Assembly: GCA_019120315.1 (NCBI GenBank)
Contig: DWVJ01000034.1
Span: forward strand, 62,001-126,000
Direction: 5' to 3'
Length of the DNA stretch: 64,000 bases
DNA from: Candidatus Ruminococcus avistercoris
GTDB lineage: Bacteria; Bacillota; Clostridia; Lachnospirales; Lachnospiraceae
Below the pieces are notes generated by a model. The model was given only the letters and a program-made list of their open reading frames with translations, searched no databases and was not told the origin of the DNA. Every line of letters begins with the position of its first letter. Position 1 is the stretch's first letter. Below are positions 35,576 to 45,998 of this stretch, in pieces. The translations under genes were made by a program, and so were the position numbers.

Positions 35576-37645
35576 GTGGCTAAGTATCTTGTGATAGTAG
35601 AATCACCGGCAAAAGTAAAAACAGTAAAGAAATTTCTCGGTTCCAATTATGAAGTGGCCGCTTCCAACGGACATGTGCGGGATATGCCTAAAAGTCAGCT
35701 GGGTATCGATGTGGAACATGATTTTGAACCGAAATATATCACAATCCGGGGAAAAGGGGAGCTTCTCGCCGGGCTTAGAAAAGCGGCAAAGAAAGCAGAT
35801 AAAGTATTTTTGGCAACGGACCCTGACCGGGAGGGAGAAGCGATCTCCTGGCATCTTTCCAAGGCGCTGAATCTGGACGAAAAGAAGATGCGCCGGATTA
35901 CTTTCAATGAGATTACAAAAACGGCGGTGAAAGAGTCCTTAAAACATGCCAGGGAAATTGATATGAATCTGGTGGACGCCCAGCAGGCGAGACGCGTGCT
36001 GGATCGTCTGGTGGGTTATCTGATCAGCCCGCTGCTGTGGGCCAAGATCAAAAGAGGATTAAGCGCCGGCCGTGTACAGTCGGTGGCTTTGAGGATTATC
36101 GGCGACAGAGAGGAAGAGATCAATGCCTTTATTCCGGAGGAATACTGGACGCTGGAGGCGGATTTCTTCGTGGACGGAAGCAAAAAGCCGCTGAGAGCGA
36201 AGTTTTACGGAAAAGAAAAGGAGAAGATGGTTATCCGCTCTGGAGACGAGCTGGAACAGATCAAAAAAGAGCTGGAAAACGTGCAGTACCGTGTGGAGGA
36301 TATCAGGAAGGGAGAACGGGTGAAAAAATCCCCGCTGCCCTTTACCACCAGTACGCTGCAGCAGGAGGCGGCAAAGACGCTGAATTTTTCCACTCAGAAA
36401 ACCATGCGTTTGGCTCAGCAGTTGTATGAAGGAATCGATATCAAAGGGAACGGCACTGTGGGTGTGATCACCTATCTCCGTACGGATTCCACCAGGATTT
36501 CCCAGGAGGCAGAGAGCCTGGCGGCGGATTATATCGAAGATCAGTACGGCAGGGAGTATATCGCGGCGGCCGGAAGGGAGCCCAAAAAGGCCAGTGCAAA
36601 CGTGCAGGACGCCCATGAAGCCATCCGTCCTACAGACGTCACTAGACTGCCGGCTCTGCTCAAGGAGTCCCTTACCAGGGATCAGTTCCGTCTCTATCAA
36701 CTGATCTGGCGGCGTTTTGTGGCCAGCCAGATGGCCTCTGCAGTCTACGAGACGGTTTCTGTAAAGATCGCCGGGGGAGAGTATCTCTTTACCGTGGCGG
36801 CTTCCAGAGTGAAATTTGACGGCTTTTTATCCGTGTACAGCCCAGGGGACGAAGAAAAGGCAGAAAATAATGCGCTGATTCGGGGAATTGAGAAGGATTC
36901 CAGCCTGACCTTTGGCGGATTTGACGGCCAGCAGCATTTCACCCAGCCTCCGGCCCATTACACGGAAGCGTCTCTGGTGAAGGTGATGGAGGAGCTGGGG
37001 ATCGGACGGCCCAGCACCTATGCGCCCACCATTACCACGCTGCTGGCGCGGCGCTACGTGGCCAAGGAGAATAAAAACCTTTACATTACCGAACTGGGCG
37101 AAGTGGTTAACAATATGATGAAGGAGGCCTTTCCCAGCATTGTGGACGTAAACTTTACGGCCAATATGGAAACGCTGCTGGACAGTGTGGAAGACGGCTC
37201 CGTCAAGTGGAAAACCATCGTGCGGAATTTCTACCCGGATCTTGACGCTGCGGTCAAAGAGGCGGAGCAGAAGCTGCCGGAATATAAAATACAGGACGAA
37301 GTGACAGATGTGATCTGCGAGGAGTGCGGCCGGAATATGGTGATTAAGTATGGCCCCCATGGCCGGTTCCTGGCCTGTCCGGGCTTTCCGGAATGCAGAA
37401 ACACCAAGCCTTATCTGGAGAAGATCGGCGTAAAATGCCCCGTCTGCGGAAAGGAAGTTGTGCTGCGAAAGACAAAAAAAGGCCGGAAATATTACGGATG
37501 CGAAAACAATCCGGAGTGCGAGTTCATGTCCTGGCAAAAACCCAGTTCCAAACCCTGTCCCCGGTGCGGCGGATACATGGTGGAAAAAGGCAGCCGGCTG
37601 GTATGTCACGATAAACAATGCGGCTATGTGGAAAAAATACAATAA
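35576..37645 (+). CDS. topA: DNA topoisomerase I
   Basis: Type IA topoisomerase of 689 residues that relaxes negative supercoils. The toprim domain begins YLVIVESPAKVKTVKKFLG and includes ATDPDREGEAISWHL. The active tyrosine lies in VGVITYLRTDSTRIS. Three C-terminal zinc ribbons follow (CEECGRNM, CPVCGKEV and CPRCGGYM, each with a second cysteine pair). GTG start at 35576 with CAGGAGG five bases upstream; 16 bp after dprA. Confidence 0.96.
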   Translation: MAKYLVIVESPAKVKTVKKFLGSNYEVAASNGHVRDMPKSQLGIDVEHDFEPKYITIRGKGELLAGLRKAAKKADKVFLATDPDREGEAISWHLSKALNLDEKKMRRITFNEITKTAVKESLKHAREIDMNLVDAQQARRVLDRLVGYLISPLLWAKIKRGLSAGRVQSVALRIIGDREEEINAFIPEEYWTLEADFFVDGSKKPLRAKFYGKEKEKMVIRSGDELEQIKKELENVQYRVEDIRKGERVKKSPLPFTTSTLQQEAAKTLNFSTQKTMRLAQQLYEGIDIKGNGTVGVITYLRTDSTRISQEAESLAADYIEDQYGREYIAAAGREPKKASANVQDAHEAIRPTDVTRLPALLKESLTRDQFRLYQLIWRRFVASQMASAVYETVSVKIAGGEYLFTVAASRVKFDGFLSVYSPGDEEKAENNALIRGIEKDSSLTFGGFDGQQHFTQPPAHYTEASLVKVMEELGIGRPSTYAPTITTLLARRYVAKENKNLYITELGEVVNNMMKEAFPSIVDVNFTANMETLLDSVEDGSVKWKTIVRNFYPDLDAAVKEAEQKLPEYKIQDEVTDVICEECGRNMVIKYGPHGRFLACPGFPECRNTKPYLEKIGVKCPVCGKEVVLRKTKKGRKYYGCENNPECEFMSWQKPSSKPCPRCGGYMVEKGSRLVCHDKQCGYVEKIQ

Positions 37646-37660
37646 TTTGAGAAAATATAG

Positions 37661-37696
37661 AAAAGTCATTTATCGGTACGCGGTAAATGGCTTTTC
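37661..37696 (+). terminator. Intrinsic terminator after topA
   Basis: Arms AAAAGTCATTTATC and GGTAAATGGCTTTT (wobble pairs) around a 7-base loop, ending in TTTT. Confidence 0.75.
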
Positions 37697-37719
37697 CTGC
37701 ATTTGGTTGGAAGAAAATC

Positions 37720-37734
37720 AATTGTCAGAAATCA
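37720..37734. promoter_or_regulatory. CodY-box-like site upstream of codY
   Basis: AATTGTCAGAAATCA matches 11 of 15 positions of the CodY consensus AATTTTCWGAAAATT, 100 bp before the codY start. Autoregulation is inferred. A TATAAT at 37800-37805 is a possible -10 but lacks a clear -35. Confidence 0.35.
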
Positions 37735-37833
37735 TTAAAAAAACAGAAAATATATACGAATTATTATTGATTTTGCCTATGATGTATGATAAAGTAAATT
37801 ATAATAGAATGCACAGGCAGGAAAGGAGCAAAG

Positions 37834-38637
37834 ATGAGTGTACAATTATTAGATAAGACACGAAAAATTAATAAGCTTCTGCACAATAATAATTCTACCA
37901 AAGTCGTTTTCAATGATATCTGTAAGGTGATGATGGAGACCTTAGATTCCAACATCCTGGTAATCAGCCGAAAAGGCAAGGTGCTGGGCGTCAGTCTCTG
38001 TCCGGGTGTGGAAGAGATTACGGAACTGATCGACGACAGCGTGGGCGGCTATGTGGACGCTTTGCTGAATGACCGTTTCTTGAGCGTGCTTTCCACCAAG
38101 GAAAATGTCAATCTGGAAACGCTGGGATTTGAAGGGGAACAGATCAAACAGTACCAGGCGATCATCACACCCATAGACATCGCCGGCGAGCGGCTGGGAA
38201 CGGTGTTTATGTACAGAAGCAACGCACCCTATGATATCGAGGATATTATCGTCAGCGAGTATGGGACAACAGTGGTGGGACTGGAGATGATGCGCTCCGT
38301 CAATGAGGAAAATGCGGAAGAGGCAAGGAAAATTCAGGTGGTGAAATCTGCGTTTAATACGCTTTCCTTTTCCGAGATGGAAGCCATCATTCATATTTTC
38401 GATGAACTGGACGGAGACGAGGGGATTTTGGTTGCCAGCAAGATCGCGGACAGAGTGGGTATTACCCGTTCCGTGATTGTCAACGCGCTGCGCAAATTTG
38501 AAAGCGCCGGTGTCATCGAATCCCGCTCCAGCGGTATGAAAGGTACCTACATCAAAGTACTCAACGATGTGATTTTCGATGAGTTGGAAGAAATCAAGGC
38601 CAATAAAAACGGAAAGGCAGGAGAAAAATCTCTGTAA
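37834..38637 (+). CDS. codY: GTP- and branched-chain amino-acid-sensing repressor CodY
   Basis: Global nutritional regulator, 267 residues. The N-terminal GAF domain binds isoleucine/valine (MSVQLLDKTRKINKLLHNN at the start), and the C-terminal winged helix has the highly conserved SKIADRVGITRSVIVNALRK. Here it follows topA directly; the trmFO, codV and clpQY genes found between topA and codY in Bacillus are missing. Good GAAAGGAG site before ATG 37834. Confidence 0.96.
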   Translation: MSVQLLDKTRKINKLLHNNNSTKVVFNDICKVMMETLDSNILVISRKGKVLGVSLCPGVEEITELIDDSVGGYVDALLNDRFLSVLSTKENVNLETLGFEGEQIKQYQAIITPIDIAGERLGTVFMYRSNAPYDIEDIIVSEYGTTVVGLEMMRSVNEENAEEARKIQVVKSAFNTLSFSEMEAIIHIFDELDGDEGILVASKIADRVGITRSVIVNALRKFESAGVIESRSSGMKGTYIKVLNDVIFDELEEIKANKNGKAGEKSL

Positions 38638-38651
38638 TCTGTAAGGAGAGA

Positions 38652-38692
38652 AGTACCGCTTTCGTGGAGAAATTCCAGGGAGCGGTATTTTT
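38652..38692 (+). terminator. Intrinsic terminator of codY
   Basis: Outer arms TACCGCT and AGCGGTA with an inner TGGA/TCCA pairing, followed by TTTTTA. Confidence 0.7.
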
Positions 38693-38729
38693 ATGTTTTC
38701 ATTTTCATTTCTCTTCGGAAAAATCAGAA

Positions 38730-38784
38730 AAATAAAAAGATGAGAAAAAAAGAGAAAAATAAAGTATAAAAGAGAAAAATAAAG
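38730..38784 (+). repeat. Phased A-tracts with a 14-bp direct repeat upstream of groES
   Basis: A purine-rich, A-tract region. AGAGAAAAATAAAG occurs at 38751-38764 and again at 38771-38784, exactly 20 bp apart (two helical turns). It lies about 30 bp before the -35 of the groES promoter, so it may be curved DNA or an UP-like element. Confidence 0.55.
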
Positions 38785-38815
38785 ATAATATCTGGATATA
38801 CTCCAAAAGGCAAAG

Positions 38816-38844
38816 TTGCTAATTTGCACCCGGTTCACTAATAT
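38816..38844 (+). promoter_or_regulatory. Sigma-A promoter of groESL
   Basis: TTGCTA (38816-38821), 17 bp spacer, TAATAT (38839-38844), 13 bp before the CIRCE. Confidence 0.6.
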
Positions 38845-38856
38845 ATGATTTATCGA

Positions 38857-38883
38857 GTAGCACTCGAAGGAAGTGAGTGCTAA
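38857..38883. promoter_or_regulatory. CIRCE operator of groESL
   Basis: GTAGCACTC and GAGTGCTAA with a 9 bp spacer. The first base of the left arm is G instead of the consensus T; otherwise complete. Target of HrcA. Confidence 0.95.
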
Positions 38884-38918
38884 TAAAGATGGAAAGTTAT
38901 TAAAGGAGGCAAAATAGA

Positions 38919-39191
38919 ATGAAATTAGTACCGTTAGGAGACAGAGTTGTATTAAAACAGTTAGTTGCAGAAGAAACAACGAAATCAGGAATTGTTCTGC
39001 CTGGCCAGGCTCAGGAAAAGCCGCAGATGGCAAAGGTGATTGCTGTGGGACCGGGTACTGATGAGGTGAAGATGGAACTGGCAGAGGGAGATCAGGTTGT
39101 ATTTTCCAAATATGCCGGCACAGAAGTGAAAATCGACGGCGAAGAGCTGATCATCATCAAACAGCAGGATGTTTTAGCAGTAGTGAAATAA
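38919..39191 (+). CDS. groES: Co-chaperonin GroES
   Basis: Lid of the GroEL chamber, 90 residues. Typical start KLVPLGDRVVLKQL, a mobile loop around TTKSGIVLPGQAQEKPQMAKV, and a C-terminus ending DVLAVVK. First gene of groES-groEL under CIRCE control, 26 bp before groEL, with an AAGGAGG site. Confidence 0.97.
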   Translation: MKLVPLGDRVVLKQLVAEETTKSGIVLPGQAQEKPQMAKVIAVGPGTDEVKMELAEGDQVVFSKYAGTEVKIDGEELIIIKQQDVLAVVK

Positions 39192-39198
39192 ATCATAA

Positions 39199-40833
<1,635 letters not shown>

Positions 40834-40864
40834 TTCATCCGCAGAAGCAAAAAGAAGTTCCAGG

Positions 40865-40907
40865 ATACCGTCTGGCAGAAGAAATCTGCCGGACGGTATT
40901 TTTTTTT
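40865..40907 (+). terminator. Intrinsic terminator of groESL
   Basis: 15-base arms ATACCGTCTGGCAGA and TCTGCCGGACGGTAT around AGAAA, then a run of T. Confidence 0.92.
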
Positions 40908-40942
40908 CGCAAAATTGTGATATACTGAATGCGGGGATTCCA

Positions 40943-40971
40943 TTGACATGAAAAATGTTTTTTGCTACACT
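40943..40971 (+). promoter_or_regulatory. Sigma-A promoter of the amidase operon
   Basis: TTGACA (40943-40948), 17 bp spacer, TACACT (40966-40971). It argues against any gene starting at the ATG at 40948. Confidence 0.75.
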
Positions 40972-41017
40972 AAACACTCAAAGATGATATGCGGGTATAT
41001 TGCCTGCGGTGATGAGA

Positions 41018-41743
41018 ATGAGCACAGGAAGAAGACGCGCTCCGCAAAGGAGAAGGAGAGTAAGGAAGAGCAGACAACAGAGAATACGGGAAAGAAACAG
41101 AGCGATTCTGATGCTGATTCTGGCCGGGATTGCGATCATCGTGGTGGCGGTGGCCGGGTATCGCCTGCTGTTCGCACCTTTTCGGGCGAAAGACAGCCAG
41201 GAAGCGATGGAGACCGCAGAGGAAGACTGGGAGGGCGCTCCTCCTTTGGATGTACAGCTTCTGACGGTGAACGAGTATTCCAGACCTGGAATCGCCATGG
41301 AAAAAATAAACGGTATCGTCATCCATTATACGGCAAACCCGGGAAGTTCCGCCCAGGCCAACCGGAATTACTTTGAAGGATTAAAAGACGAGCATACGAC
41401 CAAAGCCAGCAGTCATTTTGTTATCGGAATGGAGGGGGAAATCATTCAATGCATTCCCAGCGGTGAGATCGCCTATGCTTCCAACGACCGGAATAACGAC
41501 ACCTTGTCTATCGAATGCTGTCACCCGGACGAATCGGGGAAATTTACCGATGCGACCTACCGCTCCCTGGTGGATCTGACAGCCTGGCTGTGCGGCCGGT
41601 TTGAGATCCCTGCGGATCAGGTGATCCGTCATTACGATGTAACGGGAAAAGTCTGTCCGAAATATTTTGTGGAACATGAAGAAGCCTGGCAGCAGTTTAA
41701 AGAAGAGGTCGCCGCAGTTGTCAGAGAAGGAAAAGAGGGATAG
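41018..41743 (+). CDS. Membrane-anchored N-acetylmuramoyl-L-alanine amidase
   Basis: Peptidoglycan amidase of the Amidase_2/PGRP type. A very basic N-terminus (about 30 residues, mostly Arg) precedes one membrane anchor (AILMLILAGIAIIVVAVAGY), a linker, and the zinc amidase domain. The zinc ligands are visible as IVIHYTANPG, RHYDVTGKVCP and the Cys therein. In-frame starts lie at 41000 (TTG), 41012 and 41018 (ATG); 41018 fits the GGTGAT sequence best, but the start is not certain. Coupled to the next gene by a 3-bp gap. Confidence 0.85.
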   Translation: MSTGRRRAPQRRRRVRKSRQQRIRERNRAILMLILAGIAIIVVAVAGYRLLFAPFRAKDSQEAMETAEEDWEGAPPLDVQLLTVNEYSRPGIAMEKINGIVIHYTANPGSSAQANRNYFEGLKDEHTTKASSHFVIGMEGEIIQCIPSGEIAYASNDRNNDTLSIECCHPDESGKFTDATYRSLVDLTAWLCGRFEIPADQVIRHYDVTGKVCPKYFVEHEEAWQQFKEEVAAVVREGKEG

Positions 41744-41746
41744 AAA

Positions 41747-42151
41747 TTGAATCTGTTTAAACATGAAATCAACGTAGCCTCGCCCCAGACTATGGTGAGA
41801 ATCACGAATTATGTAAAAGAAGATCTGAAAAAAAGCGGCATCCGTTCGGGGATCGCGGTGGTATACTGCCCCCATACGACGGCGGGGATCACCATCAATG
41901 AAAATGCGGATCCGGACGTGCAGCGGGATCTGCTTTACGGATATGAAAAAGTATTTCCCACCAATGACGATCACTACCGTCATTTTGAGGGGAACAGCCA
42001 TGCCCACATGAAAGCCTCCGCCATGGGCGCGTCAGCGACTTTGATCGTGGAGGAGGGAAAGCTGATTTTGGGTACCTGGCAGGATATCTATTTCTGTGAA
42101 TACGACGGTCCCCGGTACCGGAAATTCTATGTAAAGCTGATAGAAGGATAA
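41747..42151 (+). CDS. YjbQ family protein (UPF0047)
   Basis: A 134-residue protein of the YjbQ family, some members of which show weak thiamine-phosphate synthase activity. The conserved CPHTTAGITINENADPDV and the His-rich stretch DDHYRHFEGNSHAHMKAS are present, suggesting a metal or phosphate site. TTG start at 41747 after AAGAGGGA; no ATG alternative at the N-terminus. Physiological role unknown. Confidence 0.88.
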   Translation: MNLFKHEINVASPQTMVRITNYVKEDLKKSGIRSGIAVVYCPHTTAGITINENADPDVQRDLLYGYEKVFPTNDDHYRHFEGNSHAHMKASAMGASATLIVEEGKLILGTWQDIYFCEYDGPRYRKFYVKLIEG

Positions 42152-42199
42152 ACCGGAATACATAAAGAAAAAAGATCATACAGGGAAAGGATGAAGAAA

Positions 42200-42913
42200 A
42201 TGCAGATGATTTCACTGGAACAGACTTTGAAGGAAAATAATTACCCGGGAAGAGGGATTGTGATCGGCCGTTCAAAGGACGGATCCAAAGCGGTGACTGC
42301 CTATTTCATCATGGGCAGAAGTTCCAACAGCAGAAACCGGATCTTCGTGGAAGAAGGAGAAGGGCTGCGCACACAGGCTTTCGATCCTTCCAAGATGGAA
42401 GATCCCAGCCTGATCATCTACGCGCCGGTGCGGGTGCTGGAGGATAAGACCATTGTCACCAACGGAGATCAGACGGACACCATTTATGATGGCATGAAGG
42501 GCGGACTCACCTTCGAACAGTCTTTGCGAAGCAGAGAGTTTGAACCGGATGCTCCCAACTATACGCCGCGCATTTCTGGTGTGATGTATGTAAAGGACGG
42601 CGGTTACCATTATGAAATGTCCATTTTAAAAAGTAATAACGGCAGTCCAAAAAGCTGCAGCCGCTTCACCTTCTCCTATGAAAATCCGGAGGCCGGCGAA
42701 GGCCACTTCATCCATACGTACCAGTGTGACGGCGATCCGCTGCCCAGTTTTGAGGGAGAGCCCAGACTGGTGGAGATCCCGTATGATCTGAGCGCATTCA
42801 CTGATATGCTGTGGAACAGTCTCAACGAAGACAATAAAGTTTCCCTTTTTGTCCGTTACATCGATATCGCTACAGGAACCTGCGAGACAAAAATCGTGAA
42901 TAAAAATCAGTAA
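42200..42913 (+). CDS. purO: IMP cyclohydrolase (PurO-type)
   Basis: Last step of IMP synthesis: ring closure of FAICAR. The 237-residue protein belongs to the IMP cyclohydrolase family first known from archaea (PurO), with NNYPGRGIVIGRSKDGSK near the N-terminus and YFIMGRSSNSRNR following. It is not homologous to the N-terminal domain of bacterial PurH. The downstream gene encodes the transformylase half of PurH. ATG 42200 has proper spacing from AAAGGA; ATG 42191 is too close. Confidence 0.85.
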   Translation: MQMISLEQTLKENNYPGRGIVIGRSKDGSKAVTAYFIMGRSSNSRNRIFVEEGEGLRTQAFDPSKMEDPSLIIYAPVRVLEDKTIVTNGDQTDTIYDGMKGGLTFEQSLRSREFEPDAPNYTPRISGVMYVKDGGYHYEMSILKSNNGSPKSCSRFTFSYENPEAGEGHFIHTYQCDGDPLPSFEGEPRLVEIPYDLSAFTDMLWNSLNEDNKVSLFVRYIDIATGTCETKIVNKNQ

Positions 42914-42928
42914 GGAGGCATAGGATAA

Positions 42929-44107
42929 ATGAAAGAACTGGAATTAAAATACGGCTGTAACCCCAATCAGAAACCCTCTAAAATCTATATGGCTGACGGA
43001 TCCGAACTGCCCATCACGGTGCTGAACGGAAAACCGGGATATATCAATTTCCTGGACGCATTTAACGGATGGCAGCTGGTAAAGGAACTGAAGGAAGCCA
43101 CAGGTCTTCCGGCGGCCACATCCTTCAAGCATGTATCACCGGCCGGAGCTGCCGTGGGGCTTCCCCTGGATGATACTCTGGCGGCTATTTACTGGGTGGA
43201 AAACAAAGATGAGCTGACGCCGCTGGCCTGCGCCTACGCAAGAGCAAGGGGAGCGGACAGAATGTCCTCCTTCGGCGATTTCATCGCCCTTTCCGATGTC
43301 TGCGACAAGGAGACGGCCGGCCTGATCCGCCATGAGGTATCCGACGGCATCATCGCACCGGGCTATACCGACGAGGCGCTGGCGATTCTTAAAGAGAAGA
43401 AAAAAGGAAATTATAATATTATCCAGATCAATACGGATTACCGTCCCGCACCGTTGGAACACAAGGAAGTGTACGGCATCACTTTCGAGCAGGGACGCCA
43501 GGAGCTGCCCATCGACGATCAGCTGCTGTCCAATATCGTGACGGAGAACAAAGCGCTGTCGCCGGAGGCTCTGCGGGATATGAAGATCGCGCTGATTACA
43601 CTGAAATATACGCAGTCCAATTCCGTCTGCTTTGTAAAAGGCGGACAGGCCATCGGAATCGGAGCCGGACAGCAATCCAGAGTGCACTGTACCCGTCTGG
43701 CGGGACAGAAGGCGGACAACTGGCTGCTGCGTCAGAGTCCGAAGGTGCTGAATCTGCAGTTTGTGGATTCCATCAGCCGCCCGGAAAGAGACAATGCCAT
43801 CGATGTTTACATCGGGGAAGAATATATGGACGTGCTGGCTGACGGAGCCTGGGAGAAGATCTTCAAGGTGAAACCAGAAGTCTTCACCAGAGAAGAAAAG
43901 AGGGCCTGGCTGGATCAGATGAGCGATGTGACGCTGGGATCCGACGCTTTCTTCCCCTTCCCGGACAATATTGAACGGGCAAGAAAGAGCGGTGTGAAGT
44001 ATATCGCCCAGCCGGGCGGATCCGTCCGTGACGACCTGGTAATCGAATGCTGCAACAAATATGATATGGTGATGGCCTTTACGGGAATCCGTCTGTTCCA
44101 TCACTGA
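42929..44107 (+). CDS. Stand-alone AICAR transformylase (PurH C-terminal domain)
   Basis: Formylates AICAR to FAICAR with 10-formyl-THF. The 392 residues correspond to the AICAR transformylase part of PurH (LKYGCNPNQKPSKIY, then TSFKHVSPAGAAVG and the catalytic Lys-His pair therein) with no IMP cyclohydrolase domain. The missing activity is presumably supplied by the PurO-type protein encoded 15 bp upstream. GGAGG ribosome binding site. Complete. Confidence 0.92.
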   Translation: MKELELKYGCNPNQKPSKIYMADGSELPITVLNGKPGYINFLDAFNGWQLVKELKEATGLPAATSFKHVSPAGAAVGLPLDDTLAAIYWVENKDELTPLACAYARARGADRMSSFGDFIALSDVCDKETAGLIRHEVSDGIIAPGYTDEALAILKEKKKGNYNIIQINTDYRPAPLEHKEVYGITFEQGRQELPIDDQLLSNIVTENKALSPEALRDMKIALITLKYTQSNSVCFVKGGQAIGIGAGQQSRVHCTRLAGQKADNWLLRQSPKVLNLQFVDSISRPERDNAIDVYIGEEYMDVLADGAWEKIFKVKPEVFTREEKRAWLDQMSDVTLGSDAFFPFPDNIERARKSGVKYIAQPGGSVRDDLVIECCNKYDMVMAFTGIRLFHH

Positions 44108-44110
44108 TTG

Positions 44111-44152
44111 CAGGGAGGGGAGCTGTTTTTGTACAGCCCCTCCTCTTTGTTT
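44111..44152 (+). terminator. Terminator after the AICAR transformylase gene
   Basis: GGGAGGGGAGCTGT pairs with ACAGCCCCTCCTC (one bulged A), loop TTTTGT, followed by TTTGTTT. Confidence 0.75.
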
Positions 44153-44181
44153 AAAATAGAAAAAAAGCGGAGGCAGAAAAT

Positions 44182-45981
44182 ATGGAGCAGACAGGAACGC
44201 TGCCGGAAAGAAAAGACATACCGGCGGAAGATAAATGGAAAATCGAAGATCTTTATGAAAATGATGAGAAATGGGAACGGGAATTCGAGCAGTTGGAAAA
44301 GCTGACGGAAGAGTTTAAAAGGTTCCGGGGAAAAGCAGGAGAAAACGGCCGTACGCTTTTGGAAACGCTTACCGCCCAGGATGAGGTAGCGAAGCTGCAG
44401 GAACGTGTCTACGTCTACGCCAGTCAGAAAAATCATGAGGATATGGGAAACAGCGTCTACCAGCAGCTCTTTTTGCGGGCGCAGACGCTGACCAGCCGGA
44501 TCCTGGACAGTTGTTCTTTTGTGGAGCCGGAGATTTTAAATATACCGGACGAGAGGCTGGCGGCCTATCTGAAAGAGGAGCCGGGGCTGGGCCTGTACCG
44601 GCGGTATCTTTTCGAAAAACGCAGGATGAAGGCGCATATCCTGACAGAGGAGATGGAGGGTGTGCTGGCAAAGGCATCCCCCATGGGAAATGCGCCCGGG
44701 AATATTTTTCAGATGTTTAACAATGCAGATCTGGATTTCGGAATGATTACCGGGGAGGACGGACAGCCGGTACAGCTGACCCACGGCCGTTATATCCAGT
44801 TTCTGGAAAGCAGGGACCGGCGGGTGCGCCGGGAAGCTTTTGAAACACTTTACCGGAAATACAAGGAGTTTCAGAATACGCTGGCGGCGGTTTTTGAGGC
44901 CAACGTATCCCAGGAACTGTTTTTTTCCCGGATGCGAAAGTATGGTTCTTCCCTGGAGGCGGCCCTGGACGGCGGCAATATCCCGGTATCTGTTTATGAC
45001 GGGCTGATTTGCGAGGTGCACCGTAATCTGTACCGGATGCACGAATATATCGCCCTGCGTAAAAAGATGCTGGGTTTAAATGAGCTGCACATGTATGACG
45101 TCTATGTGCCGCTGGCGAGACAGAAAGAAGAGCATTATACCTTTGCTGAGGCAAAAAAGATCGTAAAGGAAGGACTGGCGCCTTTGGGCGAGGAGTATCT
45201 GGCGATTCTTCAGGAAGGATTTGACAATGGCTGGATCGATGTCCGTGAGAATCAAGGAAAGCGAAGCGGCGCTTACTCCTGGGGAGCGTATGGGACCCAT
45301 CCCTTTGTGCTGATGAATTATAACGGCAGTCTCAATCATGTGTTTACCCTGGCTCATGAGATGGGTCATGCCATTCACAGCTATTATTCGGATCGGGCAC
45401 AGCCTTACCCCTATGCGGGATACCGTATCTTTGTGGCCGAGGTGGCCTCCACCTGCAACGAGGCGCTGCTGATTCACGATCTGCTGAGAAAAGCAGAGGA
45501 TAAAGAGGAGAAGAAGTATCTGATTAATTATTTTTTGGATCAGTTTCGAGGCACGCTCTATCGGCAGACCATGTTTGCCGAGTTTGAACAGAAGGTTCAC
45601 CGCATGGGGCAGGAAGGAAAAAGTCTGACGGCGGAAACGCTGTGTAAAATTTATTACGATCTGAACCGGGAATATTTCGGGGAGGATATGGTGATAGACG
45701 AGCAGATTGCCCTGGAGTGGGCGAGGATTCCCCATTTTTATACGCCGTTTTATGTGTACCAGTATGCGACGGGCTTTTCAGCGGCCATCGCCATCAGCAG
45801 CAAAATCCTGAAGGGAGAGCCGGGTATCGTGGAAAAATATAAAAAGTTCCTCTCCCAAGGAAGTTTCCAGGATCCCATCGACCTGCTGAAGATCTGCGGC
45901 GTTGATATGACATCGCCAGAGCCGGTGAAAGAGGCTCTGGCGGTGTTCGGAGAGTATCTTGAGGAACTGCGGCAGCTGTGA
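44182..45981 (+). CDS. pepF: Oligoendopeptidase F
   Basis: M3-family zinc metallopeptidase of 599 residues. The zinc motif LAHEMGHAIHSYYS (HExxH) is near residue 395, with the third ligand in FVAEVASTCNEALL. Long helical N-terminal region as in PepF. Cytosolic peptide degradation. No signal peptide. It is convergent with topB, 17 bp away. Confidence 0.95.
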   Translation: MEQTGTLPERKDIPAEDKWKIEDLYENDEKWEREFEQLEKLTEEFKRFRGKAGENGRTLLETLTAQDEVAKLQERVYVYASQKNHEDMGNSVYQQLFLRAQTLTSRILDSCSFVEPEILNIPDERLAAYLKEEPGLGLYRRYLFEKRRMKAHILTEEMEGVLAKASPMGNAPGNIFQMFNNADLDFGMITGEDGQPVQLTHGRYIQFLESRDRRVRREAFETLYRKYKEFQNTLAAVFEANVSQELFFSRMRKYGSSLEAALDGGNIPVSVYDGLICEVHRNLYRMHEYIALRKKMLGLNELHMYDVYVPLARQKEEHYTFAEAKKIVKEGLAPLGEEYLAILQEGFDNGWIDVRENQGKRSGAYSWGAYGTHPFVLMNYNGSLNHVFTLAHEMGHAIHSYYSDRAQPYPYAGYRIFVAEVASTCNEALLIHDLLRKAEDKEEKKYLINYFLDQFRGTLYRQTMFAEFEQKVHRMGQEGKSLTAETLCKIYYDLNREYFGEDMVIDEQIALEWARIPHFYTPFYVYQYATGFSAAIAISSKILKGEPGIVEKYKKFLSQGSFQDPIDLLKICGVDMTSPEPVKEALAVFGEYLEELRQL

Positions 45982-45998
45982 TGTAACAGATACAGCGT

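Noticed and set aside
40948..41376. Plus-strand frame starting at ATG 40948
   Set aside because: Its start overlaps the -35 of a good promoter and the frame overlaps the amidase, whose domain is clear.
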